Origin: Crocinitomicaceae bacterium
GTDB lineage: Bacteria; Bacteroidota; Bacteroidia; Flavobacteriales_D; Crocinitomicaceae
Reading direction: 5' to 3'
Assembly (NCBI GenBank): GCA_017984635.1
Contig: JAGNZC010000012.1
Location: forward strand, 1 to 64,000
DNA: 64,000 nucleotides
Part shown: piece by piece, positions 8,426 through 16,971 of the stretch
Position numbering within the stretch: the stretch's first letter is position 1
Layout of the letters: the number at the start of each line of letters is the position of its first letter
Made by a program: the position numbers and the translations under genes
The notes under the pieces: generated by a model
What the model saw: only the letters and a program-made list of their open reading frames with translations
Told to the model about the DNA's origin: nothing
Databases searched by the model: none

Positions 8426-10426
8426 ATGGAAAAATTAGATAAATTATACACCACTTTCAACCGTGATGGGTTTGATGATCAAGAATTAATAACAATCTAT
8501 AAAACGCTGTTAAAACCGCGTATGATTGAAGAAAAAATGTTGATTTTATTGCGTCAGGGGAAAATCACGAAATGGTTTTCTGGCTGGGGACAAGAAGGAA
8601 TCTCTGTAGGTTGTGCGTATGCAATGAACCAGGATGAGTATATTTTGCCGATGCATCGAAATTTAGGTGTTTTTACAACACGTGATATTCCACTAAAACG
8701 ATTATTTGCTCAATTTCAAGGGAAAGAAGCTGGTTTTACAAAAGGACGCGATCGTTCGTTTCACTTTGGAACACAAGACTATAAAATAGTTGGTATGATT
8801 TCGCATTTGGGACCTCAATTAGGCATCGCAGATGGAATCGCATTAGCAGCAAAATTAAAGAATGAACAGAAATCTACAATCGTTTTTACTGGCGATGGTG
8901 GTGCTTCAGAAGGTGATTTTCACGAGTCATTAAATGTGGCAAGTGTGTGGGATTTACCTGTGATTTTTGCAGTTGAAAATAATCGTTGGGGATTATCAAC
9001 GCCTTCAGAAGAACAATTTAGATGCAAACAATTCATAGATAAAGGTATTGGATACGGTATGGAAGCTGTTCAAGTGGATGGAAACAACATTTTGGAAGTG
9101 ATTCGAACAGTTCGTAAAATTAACGAAGAAATTCGTGTGGAACCGAAACCATTTTTATTGGAGTTAATGACTTTCAGAATGCGTGGTCACGAAGAGGCTT
9201 CAGGTACAAAATATTATCCTGAAGGTTTACAAGACCACTGGGAGAAATTTGATCCTGTAGCGAATTACGAATTGTACTTGAAAGAAATTGGTGTTCTGAA
9301 TGAATCGATGGAAAGTGACATCAAAAATGCATTTAAAACGGAAATTCAAGTTGGATTTGACGAAGCAAATGCTGAACCAGCAATTGTCGCTTCGTTAGCA
9401 ACTGAAATGACAGATGTATATGCTCCATTTGATCAAGCTGTTCAAAGTGCAAGCGGTATTAAAGAAGAAAAGCGTTTTATTGATGCGATACAAGATGCCA
9501 TGCGTCAATCGATGGAAAAATACCCAGAATTAGTAATTATGGGACAAGACATTGCGGAATATGGTGGTGCATTTAAAGTGACAGAAGGATTTGTTGAGCA
9601 GTTTGGAAAAGGACGCGTGCGCAATACACCAATTTGTGAATCGGCGATAGTTGGAGCAGGTTTAGGCTTGTCGATTGCAGGAATGAAAGCGATTGTAGAA
9701 ATGCAATTTGCTGATTTTGTAACGTGTGGATTTAATCAAATTGTCAATAATTTAGCAAAAATGCATTGGCGTTGGGGTCAAAATGCAGACGTTGTGGTGC
9801 GCATGCCTACGGGTGCAGGTACAGCAGCTGGACCTTTTCACTCACAAAGTAACGAAGCTTGGTTTTTTCATACGCCAGGATTGAAAATAGTTTACGCATC
9901 CACTCCATACGATGCAAAAGGATTATTGAATGCTGCTATTGAAGATCCAAATCCAGTCATGGTATTTGAACACAAATATTTATACAGAAGTTTGAAGGAA
10001 GAAATTCCATCTGATTATTATACGGTTGAAATTGGTAAGGCTAGAACGGTTCAAACGGGTAACGATTTAACGATTGTAACCTATGGTTTGGGAGTTCATT
10101 GGGCGACTGAAATTTTAGCTGAAATGCCAGAGGTAACAGCTGAAATTGTAGATTTAAGAACCTTATTACCGTTGGACACTGAAGCAATATATGCTGCAGC
10201 ACGAAAAACTGGTAAAGTACTGGTTTTACACGAAGATTGCATGACAGGCGGAATTGGCGGTGAATTGGTTGCTTTAATTACTGAAAATTGCTTCCAAGAT
10301 TTAGATGCACCAGTGAAACGTGTTGCTTCGTTGGATACACCAGTTCCTTTTGCGGTTTCGTTGGAAACACAATTTTTACCAAAAGAACGACTAAGAGATG
10401 CGATTAATGCACTCTTAGCATATTAA
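8426..10426 (+). CDS. fused alpha/beta E1 subunit of a 2-oxoacid dehydrogenase (probably branched-chain 2-oxoacid type)
   Basis: One chain of 666 residues joins both halves of a thiamine-diphosphate E1. Residues 1 to about 310 are the alpha part, with the ThDP motif starting GDGGASEGDFHESLN at 156 and ending with Asn-Asn at 185-186. Residues about 345 to 666 are the transketolase-like beta part (PELVIMGQDIAEYGGAF, then the C-terminal EDCMTGGIGGE). It decarboxylates a 2-oxoacid and passes the acyl group to an E2 lipoyl protein. The family is usually annotated as branched-chain 2-oxoisovalerate dehydrogenase E1 in Bacteroidota, but pyruvate use cannot be excluded. No E2 or E3 gene is nearby. 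A DEAD-box helicase gene starts 29 bases downstream and may share the transcript. Confidence 0.9.
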   Translation: MEKLDKLYTTFNRDGFDDQELITIYKTLLKPRMIEEKMLILLRQGKITKWFSGWGQEGISVGCAYAMNQDEYILPMHRNLGVFTTRDIPLKRLFAQFQGKEAGFTKGRDRSFHFGTQDYKIVGMISHLGPQLGIADGIALAAKLKNEQKSTIVFTGDGGASEGDFHESLNVASVWDLPVIFAVENNRWGLSTPSEEQFRCKQFIDKGIGYGMEAVQVDGNNILEVIRTVRKINEEIRVEPKPFLLELMTFRMRGHEEASGTKYYPEGLQDHWEKFDPVANYELYLKEIGVLNESMESDIKNAFKTEIQVGFDEANAEPAIVASLATEMTDVYAPFDQAVQSASGIKEEKRFIDAIQDAMRQSMEKYPELVIMGQDIAEYGGAFKVTEGFVEQFGKGRVRNTPICESAIVGAGLGLSIAGMKAIVEMQFADFVTCGFNQIVNNLAKMHWRWGQNADVVVRMPTGAGTAAGPFHSQSNEAWFFHTPGLKIVYASTPYDAKGLLNAAIEDPNPVMVFEHKYLYRSLKEEIPSDYYTVEIGKARTVQTGNDLTIVTYGLGVHWATEILAEMPEVTAEIVDLRTLLPLDTEAIYAAARKTGKVLVLHEDCMTGGIGGELVALITENCFQDLDAPVKRVASLDTPVPFAVSLETQFLPKERLRDAINALLAY

Positions 10427-10455
10427 AAGTGTGGTTTCACACGTAAAAAATTAAA

Positions 10456-11805
10456 ATGGAAAATAGTACATTTCGTGATTTAAACTTAAACAAACCTTTG
10501 CTAAACGCATTGGATGATTTAGGATTTGAAACACCAACAACCATTCAGCAAAAAGCTTTTTCTGTCGTTATGTCCGGAAAAGACATGTTGGGTATCGCTC
10601 AAACAGGAACGGGTAAAACTTTAGCGTTTTTATTGCCAACCTTGCGCCAATGGAACTTTACAAAAGATCGTTTGCCTCAAATATTAATCATTGTTCCAAC
10701 GCGTGAATTGGTGATGCAAGTAGTGGAGGAAATCGAAAAGTTAACCAAGTACATGACCTTTACGGTTGTCGGGGTTTATGGTGGAGCAAACATCCGAACA
10801 CAAGCAGAAGAAGTTTCACTTGGTTTAGATGCCTTGGTTGCGACTCCAGGACGTTTGTTAGATTTAGTTTTGCGTGGAGATTTAGCGTTGAAAAACATCA
10901 AGCGCTTAATAGTGGATGAGGTGGATGAAATGTTTGACCTAGGATTTAGAACGCAACTAACGAATATTTTAGATATTTTACCGGAACGCAAACAAAGTTT
11001 GTTTTTCTCTGCAACCATGAACGAAGACGTGGAGGCATTGATTGATAATTATTTCATTGCTCCTGTAAAAGTGGAGGCTGCTCCAGCTGGAACACCTTTG
11101 GAAAGTATCAAATTAGAAGGATATAAAGTTGCCAATTTCAATACCAAATTGAATTTATTACAACATTTGCTTGAAACCGATGAAGACATGAAAAAAGTCT
11201 TGGTTTTCACCAGTAGTAAAGCGTTTGCAACGATCGTTCATGAACGGTTGGAATTAAACTTTGAAGAACGTTTAGGAATAATTCACTCCAATAAATCGCA
11301 AAATAATCGTTTTGAAACGGTACGACAATTTCAAACTGGAGAAATTGATTTGTTGGTAGCTACAGATGTCATTTCTCGTGGTGTTGATATAACAGGTGTG
11401 ACGCATGTGATCAATTTTGACGCGCCAGAAGATTTCGAGAATTTCATTCACAGAGTTGGTAGAACGGGTAGGGCAGACCAGCAAGGAACTGCGATTTGTT
11501 TCTTCTCTCCTTTTGAAGAAAAACAACAGAAAGCGATTGAAGAAGAATTAGGTGATTTAACGATTGAATACCATTCGTTCCCAGAAATAGTAACGATTTC
11601 GAATGTATTGATTCTTGATGAGGAACCGAAATCGACCATGCCTGAACCGCAAATCAAAATTACGAAACGCGAGGTAGGACCTGCTTTCCACGAAAAATCC
11701 TTGAAGAATCAAAAGGTTAACGTGCGCAAGGACTGGAAAAAAATGAAACAAGAAAAGTACGGTCGCCCAATTACAAAAGGTCAGAAGAAGAAAAAGAAGA
11801 AGTAA
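10456..11805 (+). CDS. DEAD/DEAH-box ATP-dependent RNA helicase
   Basis: This is an SF2 RNA helicase of 449 residues. The order is Q motif (FRDLNLNKPLLNAL and PTTIQQKA), motif I AQTGTGKT at 48-55, PTREL, motif II DEVD at 154-157 (a variant of DEAD), motif III SAT at 185-187, and a C-terminal RecA-like domain ending in HRVGRTGR. The last 40 residues are strongly basic and end in a run of lysines, a likely RNA-binding tail. Such proteins remodel RNA in ribosome assembly or mRNA decay. The gene is probably co-transcribed with the upstream E1 gene. Its stop lies four bases from the stop of the convergent PIN toxin gene, which marks the left border of the accessory island. Confidence 0.93.
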   Translation: MENSTFRDLNLNKPLLNALDDLGFETPTTIQQKAFSVVMSGKDMLGIAQTGTGKTLAFLLPTLRQWNFTKDRLPQILIIVPTRELVMQVVEEIEKLTKYMTFTVVGVYGGANIRTQAEEVSLGLDALVATPGRLLDLVLRGDLALKNIKRLIVDEVDEMFDLGFRTQLTNILDILPERKQSLFFSATMNEDVEALIDNYFIAPVKVEAAPAGTPLESIKLEGYKVANFNTKLNLLQHLLETDEDMKKVLVFTSSKAFATIVHERLELNFEERLGIIHSNKSQNNRFETVRQFQTGEIDLLVATDVISRGVDITGVTHVINFDAPEDFENFIHRVGRTGRADQQGTAICFFSPFEEKQQKAIEEELGDLTIEYHSFPEIVTISNVLILDEEPKSTMPEPQIKITKREVGPAFHEKSLKNQKVNVRKDWKKMKQEKYGRPITKGQKKKKKK

Positions 11806-11809
11806 ATCC

Positions 11810-12217
11810 TTACTTTCGGATGTATTCTTTCGCTGTCATTATTGGGATTTTTGCGTACTTGAAATCTTTTTTGTTGCGGGTAATAATGATTTGAGCCTTG
11901 CTTTCTAATGCGGAATAATATTGAATAGCATCTTCGAAATCTTTAAAATCTGATGCTAAAGCAAGTTCGATTATTTTATCATCAACAGGCGCAACGTTTA
12001 CAAGAACTTTAAACGTATTCAATATTTTACGCGTTTCTTCTAGTTTTAAATGTTTTGAAAGAATGTAATGGGTGTTAGCAAATGTGAGTGCTGAAATTGT
12101 TAATTCAACTTTATTCAAGTCTGCTCGTGTAAATAATTCTTGAGCTTCTTGAAAAAATTCTGCTCTTTGAGCCAGCAAATCCAATACAATATTGGTGTCA
12201 ACAAAAAGCTGTTCCAT
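11810..12217 (-). CDS. PIN-domain toxin (VapC-like ribonuclease)
   Basis: The protein of 135 residues has PIN-domain acidic residues: Asp7 in FVDTNIVLDLL, Asp93/Glu95/Asp96 in DFKDFEDAIQ, and the late TRNKKDF with Asp118. PIN toxins are Mg-dependent ribonucleases that cut tRNA or rRNA when freed from their antitoxin. The start codon overlaps the antitoxin stop (TAATG), the usual antitoxin-first arrangement. Its stop almost touches that of the DEAD-box helicase on the other strand. The assignment as toxin rests on domain plus partner; target RNA is unknown. Confidence 0.88.
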   Translation of the reverse strand: MEQLFVDTNIVLDLLAQRAEFFQEAQELFTRADLNKVELTISALTFANTHYILSKHLKLEETRKILNTFKVLVNVAPVDDKIIELALASDFKDFEDAIQYYSALESKAQIIITRNKKDFKYAKIPIMTAKEYIRK

Positions 12218-12459
12218 TACGAATATTTTTCAATGAGATAATCTGTGTATCCCTTCTTTTCATTTAACGAATCATTTGGAATTACGCCTGTTAAACTTGC
12301 AACAAGTGGACTGATTTTATCAGAAGAATCGCTGTTTCTATTTAAAGAACCCAAGTAATTCTCAATCAATTTAGACAAGCTAACATGGTTACTTTTTGCA
12401 TAGCTTTTAGCCTGTTCAATCACGCTTTTATTGAGGTTTAACGTTAGTTTTGTGTTCAT
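12217..12459 (-). CDS. DUF6364-type antitoxin partner of the PIN toxin
   Basis: This small protein of 80 residues begins MNTKLTLNLNKSVIEQAKSYAKSNHVSLSKLIENYL, a short basic beta strand followed by two helices. That pattern fits a ribbon-helix-helix DNA-binding domain of the DUF6364 family. The C-terminal half (about residues 45-80) is polar and acidic, as expected for the segment that blocks the toxin active site. It lies directly before the PIN gene with a one-base overlap. Two direct repeats just upstream are a plausible operator, so the complex probably autoregulates the operon. Confidence 0.82.
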   Translation of the reverse strand: MNTKLTLNLNKSVIEQAKSYAKSNHVSLSKLIENYLGSLNRNSDSSDKISPLVASLTGVIPNDSLNEKKGYTDYLIEKYS

Positions 12460-12471
12460 ATCAATGTTTTA

Positions 12472-12511
12472 TACGTGTAAAAATAATAAATTATTACGTG
12501 TAAAAAATAAT
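12472..12511 (-). promoter_or_regulatory. direct-repeat operator candidate of the toxin-antitoxin operon
   Basis: Two near-identical 17-base copies, TACGTGTAAAAATAATA (12472-12488) and TACGTGTAAAAAATAAT (12495-12511), start 23 bases apart, about two helical turns. They lie 13 bases upstream of the antitoxin ATG. Such repeats are typical binding sites for ribbon-helix-helix antitoxins; binding here is inferred. Confidence 0.5.
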
Positions 12512-12560
12512 TGCAGTTATTTTTTTTCTATTATGGAGAGATTTTAAAAGTTTAGAAAGA

Positions 12561-13520
12561 TTAGCGAATAAACGTATTTTTATAATGCCAATTTAAATTT
12601 TCAAACGATGGATAAAAAATTTCCTTACTTGGTAAAAGTAATTGTTTGCCAACAAACTGTTTGATAGAATAGGGCGAATCATTTTCTTTCATTGCAGTTG
12701 AAACAACTAATTCGTAATTGTCATTAATTGCAATTAAACCTCTATCAAAAGCACGATGCAAATTTGGTGAAAGAGATATTCCATTTGGAATTGTATCATT
12801 TTGAGAAACCGAAAAAGGTACAATATGACAAGCATCAACTAATTGCGCATTTGTTGTTGATTCAATTCTCATTCCAGATACTGCGCAATGGTAATTATAA
12901 ATCTTTGGTATTTCCTTTTTAAAAACGCCGCTTCTGACATAAACTTCTTCCTCGAATGATTCTTTTGATAATGTATTTTTCAACTCTTCAATTCTCAATC
13001 TATATTCAAAAGCGTTGTCAGCAACTAGTTGATTTTCAATAATATTAAATAAATTATAAGATTTGTTTTGCAATTCATTTTTAGTTTCCGAAAAATACTT
13101 TTCTAATAAGTTTTCTTTTATAACCGCACTAGAGATAGGGTCAACCAAGAACAAAAACAATTCTTTATCAATTTCCGCAAAAGCGATTGATTCTTTCAAT
13201 GAATTAAAACTTTTCACACTATTTGAATTTGAAATAGGCAAAATCATTCCTGTTTTAGTTACCAACTTCCAGAAAGGCTCAGATTTCATGTGAAAAAATG
13301 GCAAGGCGAAATTTGGATGATGTTGTGAAGTCACCAACTTACTCCAATTATTCTTAAATTCCAATACTAATTCAGGCGTAATTTCTATACGATTATTAAT
13401 GATTTCTCCTTTTTGAACTAACTCAATTATAGAAAGTAATAAAATTGGTTTGTGAGGCGCACCTCCGTTTTTACTATCACGGCGTAATTTGGAAAAATAA
13501 TGAATGTATGTTGATAGCAT
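12561..13520 (-). CDS. HNH endonuclease, restriction-endonuclease-like
   Basis: This protein of 319 residues has two parts. The N-terminus (residues 1-140) carries GGAPHKPILLLSIIELV, then EFKNNWSKLV and ALPFFHMKSEPFWKL, a module known from predicted HNH restriction enzymes (COG3440-like). The C-terminus (about 210-290) is an HNH_2-type nuclease: Cys212 in HCAVSG, the catalytic-type His232 in DACHIVP, Asn247 in NGISL, and His255 in LHRAFDRG. It should cut double-stranded DNA in the cytosol, and the N-terminal module may recognise DNA or a modified base. It lies five bases behind the helicase gene, so it is the last gene of the NUDIX-helicase-HNH unit. No methyltransferase is present, so self-protection would need another mechanism. 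Confidence 0.87.
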   Translation of the reverse strand: MLSTYIHYFSKLRRDSKNGGAPHKPILLLSIIELVQKGEIINNRIEITPELVLEFKNNWSKLVTSQHHPNFALPFFHMKSEPFWKLVTKTGMILPISNSNSVKSFNSLKESIAFAEIDKELFLFLVDPISSAVIKENLLEKYFSETKNELQNKSYNLFNIIENQLVADNAFEYRLRIEELKNTLSKESFEEEVYVRSGVFKKEIPKIYNYHCAVSGMRIESTTNAQLVDACHIVPFSVSQNDTIPNGISLSPNLHRAFDRGLIAINDNYELVVSTAMKENDSPYSIKQFVGKQLLLPSKEIFYPSFENLNWHYKNTFIR

Positions 13521-13525
13521 TGAGG

Positions 13526-16438
13526 TTAGTTAGAGTAAACAATATAATCATACAATGATTTTTCAACTGGAGAATCTAAAATAAATGACATTTCAACTAC
13601 TGAAACAAGATTTCCATTATCATCTGGAAGTTGTTTCTCAATGGCACTATCTTCTTTGTATCTTACATTTCCTAGGTAATAAAAGTCACTGCCTTCTGCA
13701 TTTGATTTTTTTACAAATAACGGTAATCGAATTTTATTTTCTTTTTGATTAATAATTGTTGAGACATCAGGAGAACTTATTTTTCTTTTACTTTTTGACA
13801 TCCAAATAAATTCATTTTTTGAAGCAAAACGATCATGATATTTTGTTGTTGCTGATATTTCATCATCTTTTTGATAATTCACAAAAATTGCGCAGTCATT
13901 TTTTGCAGCTGAAATCATATAACCACCGACATTTTGAGCTACAGGATTTACATCCCATTTTAAAATTCTAAACACATCTTTACGCGTATATCGCTTGTTT
14001 AAAGAGAAATCATTTATTGTAATGTCATAAGTTGATTTTTGAAGATTCTGCAATGAATAATCACATAAATCCAACAAGGTGTTTTTGATGAAATCTGAGT
14101 TTATTAGTTCTATTAATGTTGAACCTAATATAAGCTTAGAATTGACAAATTTGATTATTTCATATTTACGATGTAAACCAACTTTAACTAATTTCCGATC
14201 AACATTAATCGTATGAAACAATCCATTTATTACTAATAATGAATGATCTATAGATTCAAGTTTGATATTCGTTTCAATTTGAAATAGTTTTTCATATTCA
14301 GATAATGAGATTTCATTTGCTAATAAAACTGTTTTGAATAAATGAACATCTATAAATCTTATTGGGTTTAATATTTCCTTTGAAATAAAATTAATTAAGT
14401 CCTCTTGATTTTTAGTTAAAATAGAATTCACCTCATCTATTGATCTTAAAAATGAATAATAAGAGCCATAAACTTCAATATATTGGTAAGGGTCTCTTTC
14501 ACCATGATTAATAAAATCAGTGAAATTTGGGATTCTTCCTATTTTACCTTTTAGTAAAAAGTAGTCTTCTTTTAATTGTCTTTTTTGCTGCAAATTTCCA
14601 TTATCGATTGAGTTGAAAATTTTTTCTTTTACAACACGATCAAAATATATGGTTGAAGCTCCTATGATGGATTGTTCAGGGCGATTTACCAGCTTTCTTA
14701 AATTTTCTTTTGAAAAAGAATTGTCGCCAAATAATGCTACTGGTACTAAAAAATTATTTTGGTAATTTCCTATGAAATCAATTACCGTTACGTATGATTT
14801 TCCTTCACGCTTTCTTAAACCTCTCCCTAATTGTTGAACAAATATTATCGCTGATTGAGTTGGTCGTAACATGACTATTTGATTGACGCGAGGAATATCA
14901 ATTCCTTCGTTAAAAATGTCAACAGTAAATATATAGTCTAATTTAATCTCTAAATCATCGGTTTCTAATAAATCGATAGCGCGTGAACGTTCGTCATCTG
15001 ATGAACTTCCAGTTAAAACCAACGTTTTAAATCCTGCATTATTGAAATGTTCTGATAGATATTTACATTCTTCTTGACGAGAACAAAAAACAAGTCCTCT
15101 TGTAACACCATAATCAGTACCAAATAAATTTATTTTTTCTATAATATGATTAACGCGATCAAGTCGATTTAAATCATGAATTGTAGCTTTATCATCTAAT
15201 AAATTTCCATTTACTTCAATATCAGAGATTCCATAATAATGAAAAGGAACCAACATTTCTTGTTCAAGTGCATCATGTAATCGTATTTCAAAAGCAATAT
15301 TAAAATCAAATATTTTAAAAACATCTAAACCATCAGTTCTTTCTGGAGTTGCTGTCATTCCCAATAAAAAGGTTGGCTTAAAATAATTCAATATTTTTTG
15401 ATAACTCGCAGCACTTGCACGATGGGTTTCATCAATTACGATATAATCAAAATGTGCTTGATCAAATTTATTCAAATGTTCATCACGACTAAATGTTTGA
15501 ATCGTAGAAAAAATATAATCAGCAGAACTGTTTTTGGTGTTACCTGAATACAAACCCATTTGAATATCATTACCCAAAAAAGTTTGAAAACTTTCCATTG
15601 ATTTTTGAGCAATGTTTTTTCTATGAACCAAAAACAACATACTTTTGGGTTTTACTTGCAAAACGTCAAAAGCTGATAAAAATGTTTTACCAGTTCCTGT
15701 TGCTGAAACTAATAATGCTTTGTTTTTTCCAGCTTTTCTTAAATTCATTAAATTAAGTAATGCTTGTTGTTGCATTTTATTTGGTTCAATAGTTTGAATC
15801 GTATTTTCTAATAACGCTTTTCTTAAACCTTGTCTTAATTTTTTTTCAGAATTATAAATAAATGAATAACGATTTAAATAATCTTCTGTAACACTTTGAG
15901 ACGAAACAAATACTTTATCAAATTCAATAATTGTTTGTTTAAATAATTCACTATCCTTATGAGCAGTTACTTTTAAATTCCATTCTTTGTTTTTTGTAAG
16001 TGCACCATGAGTAATGTTACTACTTCCAATAATTATAGTATAATAATTAGAATGTGTAAAAAGAAAACCTTTAGAATGAAAATCGATTTCATTTGCAATT
16101 TTCAATTCAACATTAGGTAATTGCAATAACTTTCTAAGTGCTTCAGGTTCTGTGAAATTCAAATATTCTGAAACTAAAATTTTTCCACTAACGCCTTTTG
16201 CATTCAAATCTAATAATGCACCCATTAATGAAGCTACACCACCACTAGTTATAAAAGCAACCGATAAAAAGAAAGATTCACATGTGCGTAATTCATCCAG
16301 AATAGTAGTTAATACTTTCTCATTTAATACTGGTTCATTTGTAAGAATAGATGGTCTATAATCAGAAATAGATGAAATCTGATCATCTACAAAACCTGTT
16401 GTGACTGATTGTTGAATTGCTAATTTAAGGGCTTCCAT
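13526..16438 (-). CDS. PLD-like nuclease / SF2 helicase / DUF3427 fusion protein
   Basis: This protein of 970 residues has three modules. Residues 40-185 are phospholipase D-like: His121-x-Lys123 then GSSN at 138-141, a single HKD-type half-site that would need dimerisation to cut DNA. Residues about 215-600 are an SF2 helicase: SATGTGKT at 245-252, DETH at 336-339, TATPERTD, and QQLGRGLRKREGK. The C-terminus, from about 800 onward (YTRKDVFRILKW to the end), matches the DUF3427 pattern, proposed in comparative genomics to sense DNA features. The protein probably translocates on DNA and activates or directs cleavage. It overlaps the NUDIX stop by one base (TAATG) and precedes the HNH gene, so the three form a tight unit. 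By eye the coding sequence is more AT-rich than its neighbours, a hint of transfer. Confidence 0.88.
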   Translation of the reverse strand: MEALKLAIQQSVTTGFVDDQISSISDYRPSILTNEPVLNEKVLTTILDELRTCESFFLSVAFITSGGVASLMGALLDLNAKGVSGKILVSEYLNFTEPEALRKLLQLPNVELKIANEIDFHSKGFLFTHSNYYTIIIGSSNITHGALTKNKEWNLKVTAHKDSELFKQTIIEFDKVFVSSQSVTEDYLNRYSFIYNSEKKLRQGLRKALLENTIQTIEPNKMQQQALLNLMNLRKAGKNKALLVSATGTGKTFLSAFDVLQVKPKSMLFLVHRKNIAQKSMESFQTFLGNDIQMGLYSGNTKNSSADYIFSTIQTFSRDEHLNKFDQAHFDYIVIDETHRASAASYQKILNYFKPTFLLGMTATPERTDGLDVFKIFDFNIAFEIRLHDALEQEMLVPFHYYGISDIEVNGNLLDDKATIHDLNRLDRVNHIIEKINLFGTDYGVTRGLVFCSRQEECKYLSEHFNNAGFKTLVLTGSSSDDERSRAIDLLETDDLEIKLDYIFTVDIFNEGIDIPRVNQIVMLRPTQSAIIFVQQLGRGLRKREGKSYVTVIDFIGNYQNNFLVPVALFGDNSFSKENLRKLVNRPEQSIIGASTIYFDRVVKEKIFNSIDNGNLQQKRQLKEDYFLLKGKIGRIPNFTDFINHGERDPYQYIEVYGSYYSFLRSIDEVNSILTKNQEDLINFISKEILNPIRFIDVHLFKTVLLANEISLSEYEKLFQIETNIKLESIDHSLLVINGLFHTINVDRKLVKVGLHRKYEIIKFVNSKLILGSTLIELINSDFIKNTLLDLCDYSLQNLQKSTYDITINDFSLNKRYTRKDVFRILKWDVNPVAQNVGGYMISAAKNDCAIFVNYQKDDEISATTKYHDRFASKNEFIWMSKSKRKISSPDVSTIINQKENKIRLPLFVKKSNAEGSDFYYLGNVRYKEDSAIEKQLPDDNGNLVSVVEMSFILDSPVEKSLYDYIVYSN

Positions 16439-16836
16439 TAATTTTCTTGTTCAATTAATGATTTAACAATAGGTAAGTCTGCTGCAGCCCAATCTAAATA
16501 GGGCAATTCATTTTTTGAAAGCCATTTCAAATCAATATGTTCATTTAATTGAATTTCTCCTGAAACAATTTCACATAAAAAAGTGTCCATGATTATTCTA
16601 AAATCAGGATATAAATGATCAACTTGAACGAAAAAACCATTAACTTTAATTGTAAGACTTAATTCTTCTTTAATTTCCCGTTTAATTGTTTCTTCGCTTA
16701 ATTCATTTTCTTCAATTTTTCCACCAGGAAATTCCCATTTATTAGAAATGTAGTTGAATTTATTAGAATTACGTTGAACGCACAATATTTTTTTATTTTT
16801 AATAATTACTGCTGCTGCAACATGAACTGTTTTCAT
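16438..16836 (-). CDS. NUDIX hydrolase, MutT-like (deoxy)nucleoside triphosphate pyrophosphohydrolase
   Basis: The protein has 132 residues with the NUDIX box starting at Gly39: GKIEENE, then REIKEE at residues 53-58, matching Gx5Ex7REUxEE. The usual Gly two residues later is replaced (Leu-Ser-Leu). The overall form (VAAAVIIKNKKILCVQR, then WEFPGGK) is that of MutT/CtfA-type pyrophosphohydrolases that hydrolyse oxidised or non-canonical dNTPs. In this setting, first gene of a unit with a DUF3427 helicase and an HNH nuclease, it may alter nucleotides or a signalling nucleotide during defence rather than serve as a general housekeeping MutT; that is inference. No TAnnTTTG promoter is obvious in the 135 bases upstream, which are AT-rich and otherwise featureless. 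Confidence 0.9.
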   Translation of the reverse strand: MKTVHVAAAVIIKNKKILCVQRNSNKFNYISNKWEFPGGKIEENELSEETIKREIKEELSLTIKVNGFFVQVDHLYPDFRIIMDTFLCEIVSGEIQLNEHIDLKWLSKNELPYLDWAAADLPIVKSLIEQEN

Positions 16837-16971
16837 AAATTATGAATATTATTTCTCAAACAAAACTGAGTATTAACTTCTAATTGAGCTTGAAATTAAG
16901 AAATAAATCACAATAAATTAAATTAGTTCTAACAAGAAAAATTTAACACAAAAGACGATGATGAAGAGACA

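Noticed and set aside
12561-13520. HNH gene as a homing endonuclease inside an intron or intein
   Set aside because: The gene stands free in an operon-like row, the neighbouring genes are not interrupted, and its N-terminal module is that of restriction-type HNH proteins.
16152-16361. Plus-strand open frame of 69 codons inside the helicase gene
   Set aside because: It lies wholly within a well-supported gene on the other strand and shows no protein family features; other antisense frames in the window were dismissed for the same reason.
11806-16971. Possible integrated element with attachment repeats around the toxin/defence island
   Set aside because: No integrase, transposase or tRNA is present. 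The only flanking similarity found is a seven-base ATCCTTA near each end, too short to mean anything.
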